Shown: positions 7,651 to 15,426, counted from the first letter of the stretch. The stretch: 27,158 bases of DNA from JASLDZ01 sp964242625 (GCA_964242625.1 CAXTAO010000034.1:1-27158), one strand, 5' to 3'. Notes: generated by a model not told the origin, from the sequence alone. A program made the numbers and translations.

Positions 7651-7651
7651 C
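7599..7651 (+). repeat. Dispersed repeat, copy C (truncated)
   Basis: Matches bases 1-53 in the same orientation with a single mismatch, then diverges. It contains GTCAAGGG (7603-7610) and CCCTTGAC (7626-7633). It forms the outer part of the right arm of the palindrome and ends 100 bp before the glycosyltransferase start. The remaining 7652-7751 shows no gene and no clear promoter. Confidence 0.88.
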
Positions 7652-7751
7652 GCTCCGTCCACCGATCGAGCGCCGCAACCTCCCGCGCGCAGCGCCCGCC
7701 GAAGGCGGACCTCCGCCCCGCCCTCGCGACTCCGCGCTATACCGCCCCGCC

Positions 7752-9407
7752 ATGCCGCGCCGCTTCGCCATCCACCATCCGCCCGGACGCCTGGCGCTGA
7801 AGCGCGACCCGTTCGGCAAGGACGTGGCGAACCTCGGCCTCTATCGCGCGATCGCCCACCACGGCGGGCTGGAGCGGCTGCACGTCGCCGCCCACCAGCC
7901 GGTCGCCGCGAGCGAGGTGGCCGCCGACCTCGGGGCCGATCCGCGGCTCGCGGTCAGCACGGGTTCCATACTGGACCTCGGGCCGGTGGCGGACGCGGGC
8001 GCGCTCCTGCGCGGCCAGCCCACCCTCGCCGAGACCGCCTGGGCGCGGGAGCGGGCGGGGGAGGGCGCGCGCGCCTTCTCGCTGATCGGCCTCGTGCACA
8101 CGCTGGCGCCCCCCGCCACGCGCGCGCAGATCGCCGAATGCTCTGTCGCGCCCGTGCAGCCGTGGGACGCGCTCGTCTGCACCTCCCCCGCCGTGCGCGA
8201 CAACCTTTCACGCCTGTTCGACGGCTGGGAGGCGCACCTCGCCGCGCGCACGGGCGGGCGGGCGCCGCCGCGCCCCGACCTTCCCGTCATCCCGCTCGGC
8301 GTCGACGTCGACGCGATCGCCGCGCAGGCCGACCGGCCCGACGTGCGCGCCCAGGTGCGCGCGGGGCTGGGCGTCGCCGACGACGAGCCGCTGGTGCTGT
8401 GGGTCGGCCGGCTGTCGTACTTCGAGAAGGCGTGGCCGCAGGCCATGTTCCGGGCCGTGGCGGAGGCGGGCGAGCGCGCGGGCGTGCGGCCCCACTTCGC
8501 CCTGGCCGGCTGGTTCCCCGACCCGGCCGACGCCGCCCTCTACCACGAGGCCGCCGCTCTCCTTGCGCCGGATGTCCGCTGCCACTGGATCGACGGCAAC
8601 GCGGCCGGGCGCACGGCCGACCTGTGGGCGGCGGCCGACGTCTTCCTGTCGCTCGTGGACAACATCCAGGAGACCTTCGGCCTGACGCCGGTGGAGGCCA
8701 TGGCGGCGGGCCTGCCGGTGGTGGCGAGCGACTGGGACGGCTATCGCGCCACCGTGCGCGACGGCGTCGACGGCCGGCTCGTGCCGACGCTGGGTGCGCC
8801 TCCGGGCCCCTTGGGCGAGCTCCTCGCCGCCCGGCACGGCTATGAGATGGACAGCTACCAGACCTATGTCGGCGCCATCGCCCAGCATACGGCGGTCGAC
8901 GTGGACGCCGCCGCGCAGGCGCTGGCGGCGCTGTTCGCCGATCCCGACCTCAGACGGCGCATGGGCGCTTCGGGCCGGGCGCGGGCCCAGGCGGAGTTCA
9001 GCTGGCCGGCAGTCGCGCGACGCTACATGGCGCTCGCCGACGAGCTGACCGAGCGCCGCCGCGCCGCGCCCGCCCGGCCCGCGGCCCGACCCCGACCGGT
9101 GCGCGGCGATCCGTTCCGCGACTTCGCGCCTTTCGCCACCGCGGAGCTCGACAGCTCCACCGTAATCGCGCTGCGCGGGCCGGGCGCCGCCACGCGTCTG
9201 GCTGACGCGGCGCTCGTGCGGCTGGACGAGCGCTTCGCGGCCTGGCGCGCCACGCCGGAGGAGACGGCGCGGATCATGGCCCTCCTGGCCGAACGCGGTC
9301 CTCTCGAGGCGGGGTCGGTCCTCGCCGCCTTCCCGCCCGCGCGGCGGCCGTGGATCGCCATGGGCCTCGTCTGGCTCGCCAAGCTCGGCGTCGTCGAGCG
9401 GCGCTGA
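7752..9407 (+). CDS. GT4-family glycosyltransferase with C-terminal extension
   Basis: A 551-aa protein without a signal peptide. The second Rossmann half has the retaining GT4 features: LVLWVGRLSYFEKAWPQ near residue 215, and the E-x7-E motif in ETFGLTPVE (Glu 307 and 315), followed by AMAAGLPVVASDWDGY. It should transfer a sugar from a nucleotide donor; the acceptor is unknown. Beyond the GT core, which ends near residue 435, a Pro/Arg linker leads to a domain of about 100 residues ending WLAKLGVVER that I do not recognise. The frame is open upstream to 7629, but that stretch is the repeat, so the ATG at 7752 is chosen. It stands alone, with no sugar genes beside it. Confidence 0.85.
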   Translation: MPRRFAIHHPPGRLALKRDPFGKDVANLGLYRAIAHHGGLERLHVAAHQPVAASEVAADLGADPRLAVSTGSILDLGPVADAGALLRGQPTLAETAWARERAGEGARAFSLIGLVHTLAPPATRAQIAECSVAPVQPWDALVCTSPAVRDNLSRLFDGWEAHLAARTGGRAPPRPDLPVIPLGVDVDAIAAQADRPDVRAQVRAGLGVADDEPLVLWVGRLSYFEKAWPQAMFRAVAEAGERAGVRPHFALAGWFPDPADAALYHEAAALLAPDVRCHWIDGNAAGRTADLWAAADVFLSLVDNIQETFGLTPVEAMAAGLPVVASDWDGYRATVRDGVDGRLVPTLGAPPGPLGELLAARHGYEMDSYQTYVGAIAQHTAVDVDAAAQALAALFADPDLRRRMGASGRARAQAEFSWPAVARRYMALADELTERRRAAPARPAARPRPVRGDPFRDFAPFATAELDSSTVIALRGPGAATRLADAALVRLDERFAAWRATPEETARIMALLAERGPLEAGSVLAAFPPARRPWIAMGLVWLAKLGVVERR

Positions 9408-9478
9408 CGCGCGGCGGAGCTTGGCCGGTCCCGCCTGCGCGCGCTACGACGGCGATCTCGTTCGGAGCGCCCGCCGCC

Positions 9479-11296
9479 ATGCCCACCCGCCGCCGCATCC
9501 TGTCCACCGCCGCGGGCGCGGGGGCCGTCGCCAGCGTGGGCGCGGGGGGAGGCGGGGCGGCCGCCCAGCCTGCCCGCTCGGTGGAGGCGCTGAACGCCGC
9601 CTATGCCCGCGTGGCCGACGAGATGCTCGACCACTCGCCCATGCTGGCCACGAGCCTCGGCCTCGACACCGGTCCGCGCGCCCGCGAGAAGTGGAAGCTG
9701 GACGACAGCTCGCTGCAGGCGCGCACCGACGCCCAGGCGCGCACCCGCGACCAGCTGCGCCGCATGCGCGCCGCCGCGCCCGCGGGCCTCGCGGGGCTGG
9801 ACGAGGTCAACCTCCTCTCCATCACCTACGGTTTCGACCTTCAGGCGGGGTTCGACCAGCGGTTCGACTACGCGGGGCCGGGCGCGCCCTACACGCTGAG
9901 CCAGCTGAACGGGGTCTACCAGAGCGTCCCCGACTTCCTGGACAGCCAGCACGCGATCGCGACGGTCGACGACGCCCAGGCCTACCTGTCGCGCCTGCAG
10001 GCCTTCGCCGTGATGCTGGACCAGGAGCGCGAGGTCGCGCTGCACGACGGCGGGCTGGGCGTGGCCGCGCCCGACTTCGCCATCGACAAGGCGCTGGGGC
10101 AGATGCGCGCCCTGCGCGACACGCCGCCCGAGCGCGCCACCCTCGTGCAGTCGGTGGTGCGCCGCGCGCGCGAGAAGGGGCTGCACGGCGATTGGGCGAC
10201 GCCCGCCACGACCATCTACGAGGCGCAGGTGCGCCCCGCGCTGGACCGGCAGATCGCGCTCCTCACCGAGGCGCGCCGCCACGCGCCGCACACCGCCGGG
10301 GTCTGGCGGCTGCCGCGAGGCGATGAATACTACGCCCGCTCTCTCCAGGGCGGCACCACCTCCAACCTGACGCCCGACGAGGTGCACCGCACGGGGCTGC
10401 AGCTCGTGGCGAGCCTGTCGTCGCAGATCGACGCGCTCACGCGCGGCCAGGGCATGACGCAGGGCACGCCCGGCCAGCGCCTGCGCGCGCTGTTCGACGA
10501 CCCCCGCCAGCGCTACCCGAACACCGACGCGGGCAAGGCGCAGCTGATCGCCGACCTCAACGTCAAGGTGCGGGCGGTCCAGGCGCGGCTGCCGCAGTAC
10601 TTCGGCGTGCTGCCCAAGGCGATGGTCACCATCAAGCGCGTACCCGCCGCGCAGGAGGCGGGGGCGCCCAGCGGCTACTATCAGAACGCCTCGCTCGATG
10701 GCGCGCGGCCGGGCGCCTTCTACATCAACCTGCGCGACACCGCCGAGGTGCCGCGGTGGACCTTGCCGACGCTCGTGTTCCACGAGTCGATCCCCGGCCA
10801 CCACTTGCAGATCTCCATCCAGCAGGAGGCGAGCCTGCCGCTCCTGCGCAAGATCGGCGGCTACAACGCCTATGTGGAAGGCTGGGCGCTCTACGCCGAG
10901 CAGCTGGCCGACGAGATGGGCATGTACGCCGACGACCCGCTGGGCCGCGTGGGCTACCTGCACGACGCGCTCCTGCGCGCGGTGCGGCTCGTGGTCGACA
11001 CCGGCATGCACCACAGCCGTTGGACCCGCGAGCAGGCCGTCGCCTATTTCAGCGACCACCTAGGCGACCCGGAGAGCGCGGCGTCGACCGAAGTCGAGCG
11101 TTATTGCGTGTGGCCCGGGCAGGCGTGCGGCTACATGGTCGGCAAGCTCGACTGGTTGCGCAACCGCGACCGCGCCCGCCGTGCGCTGGGCGCGCGCTTC
11201 GACATCCACCGCTTCCACGACGCCGGGCTGACCGCGGGCGCCATGCCGCTGGCCGTGCTCGACCGGGCGATCGACGGCTACATCGCCCGGGGCTGA
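9479..11296 (+). CDS. DUF885 family metallopeptidase-like protein, Tat-exported
   Basis: A 605-aa protein. The N terminus MPTRRRILSTAAGAGA is a twin-arginine type signal, predicting export of the folded protein to the periplasm. The body matches DUF885: the HESIPGHH sequence (residues 435-442) is the zinc-binding HExxxGH-type motif, and GYNAYVEGWALYAEQLA supplies a likely further glutamate ligand, as in related gluzincin-like carboxypeptidases. The C-terminal part keeps the family's QACGYMVGK. The ATG at 9479 has GGAG 12 nt upstream, and longer in-frame starts lack a signal. Family members are often called carboxypeptidase or dipeptidyl enzymes, but the substrate here is unknown. Confidence 0.9.
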   Translation: MPTRRRILSTAAGAGAVASVGAGGGGAAAQPARSVEALNAAYARVADEMLDHSPMLATSLGLDTGPRAREKWKLDDSSLQARTDAQARTRDQLRRMRAAAPAGLAGLDEVNLLSITYGFDLQAGFDQRFDYAGPGAPYTLSQLNGVYQSVPDFLDSQHAIATVDDAQAYLSRLQAFAVMLDQEREVALHDGGLGVAAPDFAIDKALGQMRALRDTPPERATLVQSVVRRAREKGLHGDWATPATTIYEAQVRPALDRQIALLTEARRHAPHTAGVWRLPRGDEYYARSLQGGTTSNLTPDEVHRTGLQLVASLSSQIDALTRGQGMTQGTPGQRLRALFDDPRQRYPNTDAGKAQLIADLNVKVRAVQARLPQYFGVLPKAMVTIKRVPAAQEAGAPSGYYQNASLDGARPGAFYINLRDTAEVPRWTLPTLVFHESIPGHHLQISIQQEASLPLLRKIGGYNAYVEGWALYAEQLADEMGMYADDPLGRVGYLHDALLRAVRLVVDTGMHHSRWTREQAVAYFSDHLGDPESAASTEVERYCVWPGQACGYMVGKLDWLRNRDRARRALGARFDIHRFHDAGLTAGAMPLAVLDRAIDGYIARG

Positions 11297-11337
11297 ACGG
11301 GCGCGAGCGCATGCCGAAACCGGTTCCACAAAATCGC

Positions 11338-11364
11338 TTGCATTATTGTGCGGTGCGGCATAGA
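11338..11364 (+). promoter_or_regulatory. Putative promoter of the small RNA
   Basis: TTGCAT (11338-11343) and CATAGA (11359-11364) lie 15 nt apart, in a short AT-richer patch between the DUF885 stop and the terminator at 11405. Start of transcription would fall near 11370. An imperfect palindrome GAAACCGGTTCC sits just upstream at 11316-11327. Confidence 0.45.
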
Positions 11365-11369
11365 GAGGG

Positions 11370-11433
11370 CATGCCCTTCCTGGGCGTTTCCTCCCTATGA
11401 CTTCGGCCGCGCCTTCGGGCGCGGCCTTTTTTT
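11370..11433 (+). ncRNA. Probable trans-acting sRNA, ar8/MmgR-like
   Basis: A short unit of about 64 nt has three parts. The first is a hairpin, ATGCCC (11371-11376), loop TTCCT, GGGCGT (11382-11387). The second is an unpaired TTTCCTCCCT (11387-11396). The third is a strong terminator (11405-11433). From memory, this order, with a conserved UUUCCUCCCU between a hairpin and the terminator, is the hallmark of the ar8 family, whose member MmgR in Sinorhizobium meliloti is about 77 nt. The CCUCC is complementary to Shine-Dalgarno sequences, so such RNAs can block translation of target mRNAs. A promoter-like pair lies at 11338-11364. The family assignment needs a covariance search. Confidence 0.6.
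11405..11433 (+). terminator. Rho-independent terminator
   Basis: GGCCGCGCC (11405-11413), tetraloop TTCG, GGCGCGGCC (11418-11426) and then seven T (11427-11433) form a textbook intrinsic terminator. It ends the putative sRNA and any read-through from the DUF885 gene. Its T-run touches the bioD stop codon on the other strand (11433-11435), so the stem also lies just downstream of bioD. Confidence 0.95.
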
Positions 11434-12107
11434 CAGCCGATCAGCTCGTCGAGCGTTTCGGCTCCAGCGTCTCTCGGGCCAAGTTCCCAAACGCGCGCGC
11501 CGGTCCAGCGGCGGACGGCCGCGGCGGCCGCCTCCGGCTCCACGGCGTCGCCCATACCGCCGTTCATCACCACGCCCGCGAGCGTCACCCGGCGTCGGGC
11601 CAGCGCCTCGCAGGCGGTCAGCGCATGGCTGATCGCGCCGAGGTAGCAGCCTGCGACGAGCAGCACGGGGCGGCCCACACGCTCAATCCAGTCGAGCCCC
11701 AGCCCATCCTCGGCGACAGGACTCATCAGCCCGCCGGCGCCCTCGACAAGCGCGAAGGCGTCGGCGGGCGCGCCGGTCAGCCCGGCACGGGTGGCCGCGA
11801 CCACCTCGTCGAGCGTGAGGCGGCGGCCTTCGCGCGCTGCCGCCTGGTCGGGGGCGAGCGGCGCCGTGTAGCGGAACGGGCTGCAGCGCTCGATCGCCTC
11901 CGGCGTCAACGCCACCCCTGCGGCGTCCAAGAGGCGTGCGGTGTCGCTGCCCGCGAAGGCGGGGTCGCCCAGGTCGGGCGCGCCGCTTAGCACGGGCTTC
12001 AGCGCCACGACCGCGCGCCCCCGCGCCCGCGCGCGGCGCAGGAGGAGGCAGGCGACGTGGGTCTTGCCGATATCGGTGCCCGTGCCCGCGACGAAGAGCA
12101 CGCTCAC
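11433..12107 (-). CDS. bioD: Dethiobiotin synthetase
   Basis: ATP-dependent ring closure of 7,8-diaminononanoate with CO2 to dethiobiotin, the penultimate step of biotin synthesis; cytoplasmic. The protein is 224 aa, as usual for BioD. It has the P-loop GTGTDIGKT at residues 8-16, the KPVLSG segment that follows it, and EGAGGLMSP in the middle. The GTG start at 12107 overlaps the bioF stop as GTGA, so the two genes are translationally coupled in the order bioF-bioD. Longer in-frame extensions are shadows of bioF. Confidence 0.93.
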   Translation of the reverse strand: MSVLFVAGTGTDIGKTHVACLLLRRARARGRAVVALKPVLSGAPDLGDPAFAGSDTARLLDAAGVALTPEAIERCSPFRYTAPLAPDQAAAREGRRLTLDEVVAATRAGLTGAPADAFALVEGAGGLMSPVAEDGLGLDWIERVGRPVLLVAGCYLGAISHALTACEALARRRVTLAGVVMNGGMGDAVEPEAAAAAVRRWTGARVWELGPRDAGAETLDELIG

Positions 12108-13234
12108 GCCGCGGTCGCCCGCCGCTCGGCGCGCACCGCTTCGGCCAGGGCGTCGACCTCGGCCTCGGCGTGGGCGGCGCTCAGCGCGAAACGCAGGCGC
12201 GCGGTCCCGGGCGGCACGGTCGGTGGGCGGATCGCCACCGCCAGGAAGCCCCGCCGCTCCAGCGCCGCCATGAGCCGCATGGCCTCCGCCGCCTCGCCGA
12301 CCACCAAGGGCACGATCGCGCTCTCGGCGGGCGCGACGTCGAGCGCGGCGGCTAGTCGGCGCGCCAGCCGGAGCGGCCGCGCCGCGCGCGCGGGCTCGGC
12401 CTCGATCACCTCCAGCGCCGCCAGCGCCGCCGCCGCCGCCGCGGGCGCGATCCCCGTGGTGTAGACGAACGACCGCGCCCGGTTGCGCAGGAGCTCGGCC
12501 ACCGCCCGTGTCGCGCACACGTAGCCGCCGGCCGAGCCGAGCGCCTTGGAGAGCGTGCCCATCTCCAGCGGCGCGGGCGCCTCCGCCGCGACCACGCCCA
12601 GGCCGTGCGCGTCGTCCAGGAGGAGCCAGGCGTCGTGCGCCTGCGCGAGCTCAGCCAGTCCCGCAGCGGGGGCGAGGTCGCCGTCCATGCTGAACACCCG
12701 CTCGCTGAGCACAAGCGCGCGCCGCACGTGCGGACGGTCGCGCTCGAGCCGGGCGGCGAGCTCGACGAGGTCGTTGTGCCCGAACGCCTGCACCTCGGCG
12801 CCGGAGAGCCTCGCCCCCGCCCAGAGGCAGGCGTGGGCCAGGGCGTCGATCAGCACGAGGTCGCCCGGGCCCGCCAGCGCCGGGATCGCGCCCAGGTTGG
12901 CCATCCAGCCGGAGGAGAACAGCACGCAGTCCTGCGTCCCCTTGCAGCGCGCGAGCGCGTGCTCCAGCGCCTCCGCCTCCGGCGGGTCGCCGGTGACGAG
13001 GCGCGAGCCGCCCGCCCCCGCGCCGTGACGCTCCAGCGCCACGCGGGCGGCGGCGATCACCCGCGGGTGGTGCGTCAGGTCGAGGTAGTCGTTGCAGCTG
13101 AACGAGATCAGCTCGCGCCCGAAGCGGCGCACCCGCGCGCCGCCCACCCGCTCGGTGGGGGCGAGCGTGCGCCGCAGCCCCTGCGCCTCAAGGCCCGCGA
13201 GCTTGTCCCGCGCGAAGGCGTCGAGGCTTTGCAT
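12104..13234 (-). CDS. bioF: 8-amino-7-oxononanoate synthase
   Basis: PLP enzyme joining pimeloyl-ACP (or CoA) and L-alanine to 8-amino-7-oxononanoate (KAPA) in biotin synthesis. The 376-aa protein shows the alpha-oxoamine synthase features: SFSCNDYLDL near residue 44, GSRLVTGD near 76, DDAHGLGV (207-214), and the PLP lysine at about 230 in GTLSKALGSAGGY. The ATG at 13234 is the natural start. It is the first gene of the minus-strand bioF-bioD pair and diverges from bioA across a 75-bp gap. Other alpha-oxoamine synthases such as Kbl or HemA are similar, but the flanking bioD and bioA settle the call. Confidence 0.93.
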   Translation of the reverse strand: MQSLDAFARDKLAGLEAQGLRRTLAPTERVGGARVRRFGRELISFSCNDYLDLTHHPRVIAAARVALERHGAGAGGSRLVTGDPPEAEALEHALARCKGTQDCVLFSSGWMANLGAIPALAGPGDLVLIDALAHACLWAGARLSGAEVQAFGHNDLVELAARLERDRPHVRRALVLSERVFSMDGDLAPAAGLAELAQAHDAWLLLDDAHGLGVVAAEAPAPLEMGTLSKALGSAGGYVCATRAVAELLRNRARSFVYTTGIAPAAAAAALAALEVIEAEPARAARPLRLARRLAAALDVAPAESAIVPLVVGEAAEAMRLMAALERRGFLAVAIRPPTVPPGTARLRFALSAAHAEAEVDALAEAVRAERRATAA

Positions 13235-13263
13235 GGGGCCATGAGGGCGCGGGCCGCCCCCGC

Positions 13264-13277
13264 GTCAAGCGCTTGAC
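13264..13277. promoter_or_regulatory. 14-bp perfect palindrome in the bioF-bioA divergent gap
   Basis: GTCAAGCGCTTGAC is its own reverse complement and stands near the middle of the 75-bp space between bioF and bioA. On the plus strand its right half gives TTGACA (13273-13278), and on the minus strand its left half gives TTGACG (13269 to 13264). These are two back-to-back -35 elements, the second matching the Caulobacter -35 consensus. It could be a shared promoter core, an operator for a biotin regulator, or both. No convincing -10 was seen. It matches neither the BirA box nor the BioR site known to me. Confidence 0.5.
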
Positions 13278-13309
13278 AGGGCGGGGAGAGGGGGCGAGCG
13301 CCATGCGCC

Positions 13310-14557
13310 ATGCGCGACCCCTCGGCCGAGCGCCTGTGGCGCCCCTATACCCAGATGAAGACCGCCGCGCCCGCGCTCGCGGTCGCGCGCACGGACGGCA
13401 CGCGCATCGAACTGGAGGACGGGCGCTCACTGGTCGACGGCGTCGCCTCCTGGTGGACGGCGGTGCACGGCTACAATCCGCCGGAGATCCTGGCCGCGGT
13501 CGCCGACCAGCTCGCGCGCATGCCCCACGTCATGTTCGGCGGGCTGACCCACGCGCCGGCCGAGCGCCTTGGCGCGCGGCTCGCGGCCAAGCTGCCCGGC
13601 GAGCTCGACCACGTGTTCCTGTGCGACTCGGGGTCGGTGGCGGTCGAGGTGGCGATGAAGATCGCCGTTCAGGGTTGGGCGAATGTCGGCGTAGAGGGGC
13701 GCACGCGCTTCCTCGGCTTCCGGGGCGGCTATCACGGCGACACGCTGGGCGCGATGAGCGTGTGCGACCCCGACGAGGGCATGCACCGTCGCTTCGGCGA
13801 CTGGCTGCCGCGCCAGGTCCACGCCGAGCTCCCCGACACGCGCGAGCGCGCCGCGACGCTCGACGCCCTCCTCGCCGCCCACCGCCACGAGCTGGCGGCG
13901 GTGATTGTGGAGCCCCTGGTGCAAGGGGCGGGCGGCATGCGCATCCACGCGCCGGAGGTGTTGTCCGAGGTCGCCGCCGCCGCGCGCCGCCACGGGGTGC
14001 CCCTGATCGCCGACGAGGTGTTCACGGGCTTCGGCCGCACGGGGACGATGTGGGCGTGCGAGCAGGCGGGGGTGGTCCCCGACCTTATCTGCCTCTCCAA
14101 GGCGCTGACCGGCGGGGTGATGGCGCTGGCCGCTGCCGTCGCCAGCCGCGAGGTGTTCGAGCGCTTCTGGTCGGACGATCCGGCCGCGGCGCTGATGCAC
14201 GGGCCGACCTTCATGGCCAACCCGCTGGCCTGCGCCGCGGCGAACGCGAGCCTCGACCTCTTCGACGCGCACCCGCGGCTGGAGGCGGCGCGCGCGCTGG
14301 AGGGCAAGCTCGAGGCCGGGCTCGCCCCGTTGCGCGGCCGGCCGGGCGTGGCGCAGGTGCGCGCCCTGGGCGCGATCGGGGCCGTGCAGTTCGACGCCCC
14401 GCCCGATCTCGCCGCCCTCAAGGCGGCGCTCGTCGCGCAGGGCGTGTGGGTGCGGCCCTTCGGCGACGTGGTCTACCTCTGTCCGGCGCTGACGATCGAC
14501 GACGCCGACCTCGGGCGCCTTTTGGACGCGGTGAACTGCGTCGTGGGGCGCACATGA
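13310..14557 (+). CDS. bioA: Adenosylmethionine-8-amino-7-oxononanoate aminotransferase
   Basis: Class III PLP aminotransferase that converts KAPA to 7,8-diaminononanoate, with S-adenosylmethionine as amino donor. The 415-aa protein has the BioA start LWRPYTQM, VDGVASWWTAVHGYN (about 42-56), SGSVAVEVAMK (about 107-117), GFRGGYHGDT, the PLP-binding Asp 235 in ADEVFTGFGRTG, and Lys 264 in LSKALTGG. The ATG at 13310 is in frame; an ATG at 13303 is not. A purine-rich GGGGAGAGGGGG lies 15 nt upstream. It diverges from bioF-bioD, so three consecutive steps (F, A, D) are together. bioB and genes for pimeloyl synthesis are absent from the window. Confidence 0.94.
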   Translation: MRDPSAERLWRPYTQMKTAAPALAVARTDGTRIELEDGRSLVDGVASWWTAVHGYNPPEILAAVADQLARMPHVMFGGLTHAPAERLGARLAAKLPGELDHVFLCDSGSVAVEVAMKIAVQGWANVGVEGRTRFLGFRGGYHGDTLGAMSVCDPDEGMHRRFGDWLPRQVHAELPDTRERAATLDALLAAHRHELAAVIVEPLVQGAGGMRIHAPEVLSEVAAAARRHGVPLIADEVFTGFGRTGTMWACEQAGVVPDLICLSKALTGGVMALAAAVASREVFERFWSDDPAAALMHGPTFMANPLACAAANASLDLFDAHPRLEAARALEGKLEAGLAPLRGRPGVAQVRALGAIGAVQFDAPPDLAALKAALVAQGVWVRPFGDVVYLCPALTIDDADLGRLLDAVNCVVGRT

Positions 14558-14560
14558 CGA

Positions 14561-14592
14561 CGCCCGCGTCGACCGTCGGGTCGACGCGGGCG
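14561..14592. terminator. Strong bidirectional hairpin between bioA and the PEP-CTERM gene
   Basis: CGCCCGCGTCGACC (14561-14574), loop GTCG, GGTCGACGCGGGCG (14579-14592) is a perfect 14-bp stem, extendable by about three more pairs including a G-U. It starts 4 nt after the bioA stop and lies downstream of the convergent PEP-CTERM gene, so it can serve both. No T-run follows on either strand. A smaller palindrome CCGGGATCCCGG follows at 14598-14609. Confidence 0.65.
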
Positions 14593-14659
14593 TTGAGCCG
14601 GGATCCCGGATGCGCGCCTGAGGGGAGCGCGCGCCCAGGGCTCTCGTCGACGTCGACCT

Positions 14660-15349
14660 TTAAGCGGCCGCGAGCGTCGCGCGGGTGCGGCGGCGCAGGG
14701 CAAAGCCCGTCAGCGCCACGCCCGCCATCATGAGCGCCCAGGTGGTGGGCTCGGGAGCCGCGCTGGTCGGGGCCACGGTGATGTGGGTGGTGTCCCACAC
14801 CAGCGTCTCGTTGCCGTCGGTCACGTAGTTGTACTCGTTGATGACGGGATCGAAGCCCGTGCCGTCCGAGCTGAAGGGAGTCGACACGTCGCCCGGCGTC
14901 GTTCCGCTGGTGGCGATGTACGCCTGGAACTGGTTCTGGAAATCGTAGCCGGCCGACTCGTGGAATCCGGCGGAGGCGCTCTCCACGTTGGCGTAGAAGT
15001 CGGGCGTGAAGGTGAAGGAGTGCGTCGGATCGTTGTTCACGGTGAAGATCACCGAGCTGATGACCGGAGTATCGCCGGCGAACGAAGCGACCCCGCTGCC
15101 GCTGTAGGTGGCGTCGGTGAAGGCGCCGCCCGCGTCGGTGGTGTAGTTCACCGCCGCGCTGAAGGCGAACCCGGTGATGTTGGTCGCGCCGTACCCGAAC
15201 AGCTCTTCGAAGACGGCGGGATCCCCGCTGCCGTAGGAGTAGCTGGCGACCGTGCCGGTGTAGGTGGCGGTGTAGTTGCCGGCCAGCGCGTGGCCCGCGC
15301 CCGCGAGGGCCAGCGCCCCCGCCAAGGCTGCGATCTTGAGTGTCTTCAT
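14660..15349 (-). CDS. PEPxxWA-CTERM sorting domain protein
   Basis: A 229-aa exported protein. It has a signal peptide of about 24 residues (MKTLKIAALAGALALAGAG...ALA) and a Gly/Ser/Thr/Asn-rich beta-type body without recognised enzymatic motifs. The C-terminal tripartite tail is a PEPTTWA motif, a hydrophobic helix (LMMAGVALTGFAL) and the basic stop RRRTR. This is the PEPxxWA-CTERM signal, handled in other bacteria by an exosortase-type system to place proteins at the surface or in the matrix. The ATG at 15349 has AAGGGG about 9 nt upstream; a longer open frame to 15442 lacks a signal. It lies downstream of the S53 peptidase on the same strand, separated by a strong hairpin. The function of the mature part is unknown. 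Confidence 0.88.
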   Translation of the reverse strand: MKTLKIAALAGALALAGAGHALAGNYTATYTGTVASYSYGSGDPAVFEELFGYGATNITGFAFSAAVNYTTDAGGAFTDATYSGSGVASFAGDTPVISSVIFTVNNDPTHSFTFTPDFYANVESASAGFHESAGYDFQNQFQAYIATSGTTPGDVSTPFSSDGTGFDPVINEYNYVTDGNETLVWDTTHITVAPTSAAPEPTTWALMMAGVALTGFALRRRTRATLAAA

Positions 15350-15426
15350 GGTTCGAACCCCTTGGGTGGGCGGCTCGGAGCCCCGCCGCCGCACGTGAAT
15401 GGAAGGTCGCCCGTCCCCGGGCGTTC

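Noticed and set aside
9023..11059. 678-aa open frame antisense to the DUF885 gene
   Set aside because: Shadow composition, no recognisable motif; the plus strand has a Tat signal and zinc motif.
13235..13309. BirA box or BioR site between bioF and bioA
   Set aside because: Neither the TTGTAAACC-type arms nor TTATCTATAA-like sequence is present; only the GTCAAGCGCTTGAC palindrome was found.
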